Assembly: GCA_026706395.1 (NCBI GenBank)
Contig: JAPOYU010000102.1
Location: forward strand, 1 to 19,566
Source of the DNA: Chloroflexota bacterium
GTDB taxonomy: Bacteria; Chloroflexota; Anaerolineae; Aggregatilineales; Phototrophicaceae
Reading direction: 5' to 3'
DNA: 19,566 nucleotides
Every line of letters starts with the position of its first letter. Position 1 is the first letter of the stretch. Positions 15,095 through 19,566 of the stretch are shown piece after piece. The notes below the pieces were generated by a model, which saw nothing but the letters and a program-made list of their open reading frames with translations, searched no databases and had not been told where the DNA came from. The position numbers were made by a program, and so were the translations under genes.

Positions 15095-15877
15095 ATGGCG
15101 CTTCCTGGCCTGTTGAACTGGGAGCACACGCGCGATGCCTTACATCAAATTGCCCAGGTTGTCGGCGCTGTACGCTCCGCCTGCTCGAACCCGCTTCCCA
15201 ACGATCTGCATTACAGCCTGGACCTGACCGCTACCGGCTTCTCCAGTACGACCATGCGCTGCGGCGGAGTCTTGGATTTCAACTTCTATACCCTGCGGCT
15301 CAGCTTCTGCCGCTGCGGTAGAACAGTCTTTTCGCTTGATGTCCGGGGACATTCGCAGGTTACTCTTGCCCGGAAATTGCTGGCGACCTTTGCCGACTGC
15401 GGTTATTCAATCGCCCCGTCGATGAAACATATCACACAGGACCGGACGCTGAAGATCGATCCCTCGCAAGCCATGGACAGCTTGCATGCCCTCAATGCGC
15501 TTTACAGAGCGTTGGCGCGCTTTCGGGCGAAACTGGCCGGTTTCATGACGCCGCTGGTGCTTTGGCCGCATCACTTCGACACAGCTTTCCTTTGGTTTCC
15601 AACCGATCAGACGGGCGAACACAGTGCTCCGCAGATCGCCTTCGGTTTCTCGCCATTTAGTCCTGGCTTGGCGCGTCCATACATCTACGCCTACGCTTGG
15701 TCAAAACCGACTGGCTACCTGGACATGCAGTTGGACCCGCCGGCGCGGGCAATCACCGAAGGCTACACCGGCTTATACGCCGCTTACGACGACCTTAAAG
15801 GAGTCGCCGACTTTGATTCCATCATCGAGTCACTGCTGCTTCGCTACCACAGTTTGGCAGCGGCCAAGCTGGTTTAG
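15095..15877 (+). CDS. DUF5996-like protein
   Basis: A 260-aa cytoplasmic protein. The pattern 'HQIAQVVGAVRSACSNP', then 'YSLDLTATGFSST', 'DFNFYTLRLSF', a central helix 'LNALYRALARFRAKLAGFM', and 'LWPHHFDTAFLWFP' (146-159) matches the DUF5996 family, whose job is unknown. The WPHHFD segment is the most conserved part and could hold a metal or substrate; this is inference. AAAGGAG ends 10 nt before the ATG, so the start is firm. It stands alone between a promoter and a likely terminator. The long leader suggests regulation. The sequence differs from the family norm in the first half (Cys-rich 'FCRCGRTVF'). Confidence 0.75.
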   Translation: MALPGLLNWEHTRDALHQIAQVVGAVRSACSNPLPNDLHYSLDLTATGFSSTTMRCGGVLDFNFYTLRLSFCRCGRTVFSLDVRGHSQVTLARKLLATFADCGYSIAPSMKHITQDRTLKIDPSQAMDSLHALNALYRALARFRAKLAGFMTPLVLWPHHFDTAFLWFPTDQTGEHSAPQIAFGFSPFSPGLARPYIYAYAWSKPTGYLDMQLDPPARAITEGYTGLYAAYDDLKGVADFDSIIESLLLRYHSLAAAKLV

Positions 15878-15957
15878 GTACGATCGTCTGGCAAACGTAT
15901 AGCTTCATCGAGACTCAATGCCGTGATTCGCGGGGAGTCAGTTGGGGATGTCGTAGT

Positions 15958-15982
15958 TGCCTGACGCCGGGCATTTCTCTTT
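15958..15982 (+). terminator. possible rho-independent terminator after the DUF5996-like gene
   Basis: TGCCT, a 6-nt loop and GGGCA form a short stem (4 bp plus a T-G pair), followed by TTTCTCTTTA. It lies 81 nt after the stop codon. The stem is weak, hence the moderate confidence. Confidence 0.38.
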
Positions 15983-16030
15983 ATCAAGCAGTTCGAAAGA
16001 ATCTGGAACAATTTGCCTGCTGAATTGAAC

Positions 16031-16060
16031 TTGGCAAACGCGGCGTCTTTCGTCTACACT
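16031..16060 (+). promoter_or_regulatory. candidate promoter of the PCMT/NUDIX/EamA operon
   Basis: TTGGCA (16031-16036), an 18-nt spacer and TACACT (16055-16060) lie about 80 nt before the first gene at 16142. The gap 15878-16141 otherwise holds no gene that I can see. Confidence 0.45.
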
Positions 16061-16141
16061 ATAGAAGCTTAGTCGCAAGTTCCGAGGAAACCTGGTCGAG
16101 GTACGGTTGCTTGTAATGCGGCGTCACAATAGAGGTAGGGC

Positions 16142-16399
16142 ATGAGCGACGAGAACATAAATCGCAGCGAAGACAACGACGAGGGCCTGAACGGTCCATC
16201 AAACGAAGAAATGGACGATCGTCTGGAGCGTTTGGGCGGCGAACCGGCGCCCGCTATCACTCCAGAAGAGTTTGAGCGCCTCCAGAAAGCCGGGCAGGTG
16301 CATATCGATTCGCGCGGCCGAGTGCGCACAGCGCGCCGCAGCGGCGCCGAAGCAGGTGTCTCTCTGCGTAAACGCCGGGCCTGGTATGGCAGAGGCTGA
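16142..16399 (+). CDS. small acidic-to-basic hypothetical protein, 85 aa
   Basis: A small protein with a strongly acidic, Asn/Glu/Asp-rich first 35 residues, then 'TPEEFERLQKAGQVHIDSRG' and a basic tail 'RTARRSGAEAGVSLRKRRAW'. No known domain is recognised. The ATG follows GAGGTAGGG by a few bases, a good ribosome site. Its last 14 nt overlap the start of the PCMT-like gene, so the two are probably translated together, and it may act with that enzyme. Charge segregation suggests a flexible, partner-binding protein. Confidence 0.65.
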   Translation: MSDENINRSEDNDEGLNGPSNEEMDDRLERLGGEPAPAITPEEFERLQKAGQVHIDSRGRVRTARRSGAEAGVSLRKRRAWYGRG

Positions 16400-17561
16400 T
16401 CTCGAACAGCTCCAGCGCGACCTGGTCGAAGAACTTCGGCGAAAACAGGTGCTGTCAAACGCTGGCGCGGCGATGGCTTTTTCGGCTGTTCCGCGCCATT
16501 TGTTTTTACCTGACGTCCACCCCCGCGATGTCTACCGCGATCAAGCCATAACCCTCAAGTCTGGCGCAGACGGGGGGACAATAAGTTCCGCCAGCCAACC
16601 AACCATAATGGCAGTCATGCTGGAGCAGTTGGATCTGTCAGCTGGCCTGAACGTGCTTGAGATCGGCGCCGCCACCGGTTTCAACGCCGCTCTGATCAAA
16701 AACAGCGTCGGCAGCGGCGGAAGCGTCACCACCTTGGAAATTGATAACGAGTTGTGCGAGCGCGCCCGGGACAATTTGCAGGCCGCGGGATATTCCGATG
16801 TCAAGGTGGTCAATTGTGATGCCGCCAGAGGTTATGAGTCGCGCGCCCCATATGACCGCATCATCGCGACCGCCGGCGTTTGGGACGTTCCGACAGCCTG
16901 GCTGCGACAGCTTCGTGAAGAAGGAAAGCTAGTCCTGCCGATTTGGCTTGATGGCGTGCAACTCAGCGCCGCCTTCACCAAGCAGCCGGATGGCGCCTGG
17001 ATAAGCTGCGACAATCGTCCCTGCGCCTTCGTCTACTTGCAGGGCTTGGCGGCCGGTCCGCAAATACGCAAGCGCATCGGCAGCAGCTCTCTCGAGATCC
17101 TGGCTGACGACGTGGACAAAATCGACGCCGCTGCGCTTCACCTGCTGCTCTCTGATGACCAAGAGATTTATCATTTGGATGGCAATCTCGCGCCCGAAGA
17201 TTTCTGGTTTGGCTTCCAGCTATACTTGATGCTACACGAGCCGCCGCGCTACGTTTTCGCGGTCTACGCGATTCCCGACGGCGAGACCTACTACGGAATG
17301 GAAGGGGACGGCGTCCTCCTGTTTACGCCCGGGAGCGCCGCCTTCGCGCCTTACGCTGGCGGTGGTTCGGTACATTGCTTTGGTGGCTCCCCCGCCTTCA
17401 TGAAAATGCAAAGCCTCCTCGAGAACTGGCGGTCTCACAACACCACACTGCTTGATCGTATCCGCCTGAAGCTCATCCCCAAGGCCTTGGGCCGGCCATC
17501 CGACGGCGCTGGCAAGTTATTCACCCGGGACGATCACACTTTGCAGGTCTGGCTGGATTGA
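16386..17561 (+). CDS. protein-L-isoaspartate O-methyltransferase-like (long form)
   Basis: A 391-aa protein. Residues 1-about 210 are a PCMT-type AdoMet methyltransferase: 'VPRHLFLP' (35-42), 'SQPTIMAVMLEQL' (70-82), the AdoMet loop 'VLEIGAATGF' (90-99), the acidic strand end 'TTLEID' (115-120), and 'APYDRIIATAGVWDVPTAWL'. PCMTs methylate isoaspartate residues in aged proteins. The C-terminal about 180 residues are an extension beyond the normal PCMT length (about 210), as in the long forms of Actinobacteria, some of which serve peptide modification. It starts inside the small upstream gene and its stop overlaps the NUDIX start (TTGA). ATG 16386 gives the family start; the frame stays open upstream only as overlap. 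True isoaspartate repair against another substrate is undecided. Confidence 0.85.
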   Translation: MAEADLEQLQRDLVEELRRKQVLSNAGAAMAFSAVPRHLFLPDVHPRDVYRDQAITLKSGADGGTISSASQPTIMAVMLEQLDLSAGLNVLEIGAATGFNAALIKNSVGSGGSVTTLEIDNELCERARDNLQAAGYSDVKVVNCDAARGYESRAPYDRIIATAGVWDVPTAWLRQLREEGKLVLPIWLDGVQLSAAFTKQPDGAWISCDNRPCAFVYLQGLAAGPQIRKRIGSSSLEILADDVDKIDAAALHLLLSDDQEIYHLDGNLAPEDFWFGFQLYLMLHEPPRYVFAVYAIPDGETYYGMEGDGVLLFTPGSAAFAPYAGGGSVHCFGGSPAFMKMQSLLENWRSHNTTLLDRIRLKLIPKALGRPSDGAGKLFTRDDHTLQVWLD

Positions 17562-18202
17562 TCACCTTCGACCACGTTCGTCAGGCGCTCGCGCTGCGGG
17601 ATTTCGATTCGGCTACCGCTCAGCAGCGCATGGCGCCGGCGCCCCGTGGCCGGCAACAGCGAGACGCGCCGCCAAAGCGCGCCGCCGTGCTGATACTTCT
17701 GTATCAGTCGGGGGATGACCGGCTTCGAGTTGTCTTGACCCTGCGTAACCCGGACTTGCGCGGTCACAGCGGCCAGGTCAGCTTCCCCGGTGGACAGATG
17801 GACCCGCGAGATCCGTCCCCGACGCATACTGCGCTGCGTGAAACCCGCGAAGAGATCGGCATCAGCGCCGACGCCCTTTTCATTCTCGGTGAGCTGCCAC
17901 GTTTCTACATCCCCGCCTCGCATTATGACGTTTCTCCCATCGTGGTCGGCCACTATGGCATTCCCGCCTTCGAACTCAACCCAGATGAAGTCGCCGCCGT
18001 TTTCAATTTCACGCTGGAAGATTTGCTCCAGCCGCGCTTCAAACGTGTTGAGCAGCGCCTGATCCGCGGCTATGACGTGCGCGTTCCGTATTACGATGTA
18101 CAAGGGCACAAGGTCTGGGGCGCCACCGCCATGATGCTCAGCGAACTGGAAGCCCGCCTGCGCCAGATATTGCCCGACGACATCACGCTGGTACTGGATT
18201 AG
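17558..18202 (+). CDS. NUDIX hydrolase, CoA pyrophosphatase type (NudL-like)
   Basis: A 214-aa NUDIX protein. Before the box sits 'TLRNPDLRGHSGQVSFPGGQ', the signature of the CoA pyrophosphatase group (LR-H-GQ-FPGG). The NUDIX box itself is about 78-101, with 'ALRETREEIGI' giving R94, E95, E98 and E99 for metal binding. These enzymes cut CoA or its derivatives at the pyrophosphate, a house-cleaning step. The start is TTG 17558 overlapping the upstream TGA (TTGA), consistent with coupled translation. The next gene begins 7 nt after the stop. Substrate specificity is inferred from the motif. Confidence 0.88.
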   Translation: MITFDHVRQALALRDFDSATAQQRMAPAPRGRQQRDAPPKRAAVLILLYQSGDDRLRVVLTLRNPDLRGHSGQVSFPGGQMDPRDPSPTHTALRETREEIGISADALFILGELPRFYIPASHYDVSPIVVGHYGIPAFELNPDEVAAVFNFTLEDLLQPRFKRVEQRLIRGYDVRVPYYDVQGHKVWGATAMMLSELEARLRQILPDDITLVLD

Positions 18203-18209
18203 ATCGCTA

Positions 18210-19055
18210 ATGGATTGGTTCCCCGCCGCCCTGTTGTCGGCCATTGGCTTGTCGGCGCAGGCGCTCGTCTTTCAGCGCCTACAGAAACACTATCCCATAA
18301 ACACATTCATGACCTGGGCTTGGCTAGGCGCGACAGTCGTCTTGGCGGCGCTATACTTGCGCCCCGAGCACATCGATCCCATCATTCGCAACTTCGTCCC
18401 GCTTGCGCTCTCCGGCATCACCAGCATGGCCGGCAACTACGCCTACAACCGCGCCATCCGCTTGCAAGGCAATATCGGCTATGTCGAAGCCATCATGTCC
18501 TGGCGCTTGATCCTCACCTACATTTATTCGCTCATTCTCCTGGGCGCTGGCTTCGATCAGCTGCGTCTGGCTGGCATGATCCTGATCATATCGGGCGTGA
18601 TAGCCGTTTCCGGCGCCTGGCGCATGAAAACAACCGACCTGAAGCTTGCCTGGTTGGGCTGGGCGTTGCTTGGTGGATTGTCCTTTGCATTGGTTTCGAT
18701 TTTCGCGCGCTTTGCCACTGACGACGGTGTCACGCCCGAAGTCTCGCTTATCATTGTGTTACTGGTTGCTGGCCTCTGTTTTCTCGGCGGCGCCATCAGC
18801 GAAAAATCCTCGCTCAAAATCAAGCTGACTCACAGCCATCTCATTATCGCTGTCATCGTCTGCGCCGTGGTTGGCAATGCCGCCCTCTTCGTCGCCTACG
18901 CCAAGTCGCCAAATCTGGCTTATGCCATCGCTATCGACAACTCCCGCATCATCATCTTGTATCTCATCGGCTTGGCGATGTTCAACCAAAGCTGGAGCCG
19001 CGCCAAAGCCATCGGCATTGCGCTGACTTTCGCTGGCATTCTCTTACTCGCCTAA
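18210..19055 (+). CDS. EamA/DMT-family transporter
   Basis: A 281-aa integral membrane protein with about ten hydrophobic segments, in two five-helix halves, for example 'WFPAALLSAIGLSAQALVF', 'LAGMILIISGVIAVSGAW', 'LAWLGWALLGGLSFALVSIF', 'LIIVLLVAGLCFLGGAI' and the final 'AIGIALTFAGILLLA'. Motifs such as 'AYNRAIRLQGNIGYVEAIMS' and 'AKSPNLAYAIAIDNSRIII' fit drug/metabolite transporters that move small solutes. The substrate is unknown. It is 7 nt after the NUDIX gene, so it is probably the last gene of the 16142-19055 operon. Confidence 0.88.
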   Translation: MDWFPAALLSAIGLSAQALVFQRLQKHYPINTFMTWAWLGATVVLAALYLRPEHIDPIIRNFVPLALSGITSMAGNYAYNRAIRLQGNIGYVEAIMSWRLILTYIYSLILLGAGFDQLRLAGMILIISGVIAVSGAWRMKTTDLKLAWLGWALLGGLSFALVSIFARFATDDGVTPEVSLIIVLLVAGLCFLGGAISEKSSLKIKLTHSHLIIAVIVCAVVGNAALFVAYAKSPNLAYAIAIDNSRIIILYLIGLAMFNQSWSRAKAIGIALTFAGILLLA

Positions 19056-19221
19056 GCGCGCTTGGATCACGCAGCTCTTCAAATTGCCCGATAGGCGGAT
19101 ACGACTTCGCATGATAGATCCTCAACCCGCGGCCTGTCGCTCGCCATACCAGCCATTTGTAAGGCTTGTCCGCTGCTGCAAATAATACTCAGCGATAACC
19201 GGAACAGTACCGAAACAATAT

Positions 19222-19272
19222 AAAAAAACGGGCGGTCCTTGCGAAACTCAACAAATTACTGCGCAACCCGCC
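19222..19272 (-). terminator. strong rho-independent terminator for a minus-strand transcript
   Basis: On the minus strand, GGCGG-g-TTGCG, an 18-nt loop, then CGCAA-gga-CCGCC form a bulged 10-bp stem, followed by CG and seven T (19222-19228). It is correct only for transcription leftwards, so a transcript comes in from the right part of the window. It does not serve the EamA gene. Confidence 0.6.
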
Positions 19273-19282
19273 AAGTTCAGCT

Positions 19283-19376
19283 CCCCTTCCCTCCTTGTGG
19301 GATGCCCGCCAGGAGTGGCTGTGTCGGCGGTCAGTGTCTACGCGACCTGCGCGCCGCTAGAGATGAGGAGGAGGGG
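19283..19376 (-). ncRNA. GC-rich segment with nested complementary arms, candidate structured RNA
   Basis: CCCCTTCCCTCC (19283-19294) can pair with GGAGGAGGGG (19367-19376). Inside it, CGGCGGTC (19325-19332) pairs with GACC (19344-19347) and GCCG (19353-19356). The minus-strand terminator follows directly on the left, so a transcript of this strand would be a short folded RNA. No hallmark of tmRNA, RNase P, SRP RNA or 6S RNA was found. It may just be a structured 3' UTR of the gene entering from the right. Confidence 0.28.
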
Positions 19377-19446
19377 TAGGAAAAAGGTGCTGGCGAGAGC
19401 TAAAAAAACAGTATGTAAGTCATGAACATTTGTTCTTCCCTTCCGC

Positions 19447-19566
19447 TCAATATGATGATACACTTTCCCTATGGACAAACTGTCGCATGCGATCAATCTC
19501 GGCTCTCAGCGGATTCCGTCCTCGGATTTCCGCTTTCGCCGCCCGACCGAGGGGGTACCCCCCCCC
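19447..19566 (-). CDS. possible 3' end of a gene entering from the right edge
   Basis: A frame open from the window edge ends in TGA (19447-19449): 'RAAKAEIRGRNPLRAEIDRM', then 'RQFVHRESVSSY'. It is charged and helix-like, and the minus-strand terminator about 175 nt further on would close its transcript. It is too short to name. The first few codons at the edge (GGG GGG GGG) come from a C-run that could be an assembly artefact. Confidence 0.32.
   Translation of the reverse strand, partial: GGGYPLGRAAKAEIRGRNPLRAEIDRMRQFVHRESVSSY

Noticed and set aside
15043..15321. Frame starting just before the DUF5996-like gene
   Set aside because: It overlaps the better gene, which has a strong ribosome site and a family match.
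19056..19446. tRNA, tmRNA, RNase P, SRP RNA or 6S RNA in the right non-coding region
   Set aside because: None of the hallmark sequences was found (no T-loop with acceptor pairing, no GGAAGG-type SRP tetraloop, no RNase P core).
19471..19566. Plus-strand frame starting MDKLSHAIN at the right edge
   Set aside because: No ribosome site, and the minus-strand frame with a downstream terminator explains the region better; still possible as a leaderless gene.

Overview
The window looks like a bacterial chromosome segment of moderately high GC content, with an AT-richer insert at about 4.2-5.6 kb. The housekeeping genes gatB, ssb (with the DDIPF tip) and dut show it is bacterial. The overall protein style (a Fe(3+)-binding protein beginning with a short signal peptide and 'AQDDG', many short hypotheticals, DUF5996, EamA) reminds me of Chloroflexota/Anaerolineae. 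That assignment is an impression from protein style, not a measured result.

Layout, left to right. (1) 1-575 (-): the first part of a secreted Fe(3+)-type ABC substrate-binding protein, cut by the window edge, with a 9-bp inverted repeat just upstream. (2) 971-3643 (+): a tight three-gene ubiquitin-like operon: an E2-fold conjugating enzyme, a JAB/JAMM-domain protein and a ThiF/E1-like adenylating enzyme. Gaps are 2 nt and 1 nt. No ubiquitin-like modifier gene is visible. The JAB protein has an H-x-Q variant of the metal motif and seems to end in a second, cysteine-less E2-like domain. (3) 3640-4191 (-): an unrecognised 183-aa protein whose stop codon interlocks with that of the E1 gene. (4) 4279-5634 (+): an AT-rich, probably acquired gene for a HEPN-domain protein (R-N-x-x-x-H) of ApeA-like build with a Cys-rich insert, plausibly an anti-phage RNase. 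(5) 5685-7525 (-): GNAT acetyltransferase and alpha/beta hydrolase, with a leftover copy of the GNAT 3' end beyond the hydrolase. (6) 7719-10637 (+): a membrane-anchored protein of two similar lobes, an MBL-fold hydrolase, a Mug/TDG-type glycosylase and dUTPase. (7) 13407-10665 (-): gatB, ssb and a degenerate SDR. (8) 13637-14833 (-): class I aminotransferase. (9) 15095-15877 (+): DUF5996-like protein behind a long leader with repeats. (10) 16142-19055 (+): small acidic protein, PCMT-like methyltransferase, CoA-pyrophosphatase-type NUDIX and EamA transporter, overlapping or nearly so. (11) 19056-19566: a mostly non-coding right end with a strong minus-strand intrinsic terminator, a foldable GC-rich segment and a possible partial minus-strand gene.

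The most interesting part is 0.97-5.63 kb: a ubiquitin-like conjugation/deconjugation operon beside an unknown gene and an AT-rich HEPN gene, which together look like a small defence-type island. The dut-mug pair works in one theme, keeping uracil and damaged bases out of DNA. The PCMT-NUDIX-EamA run looks like a repair/house-cleaning operon. Functions are read from motifs by eye; no database search was run.
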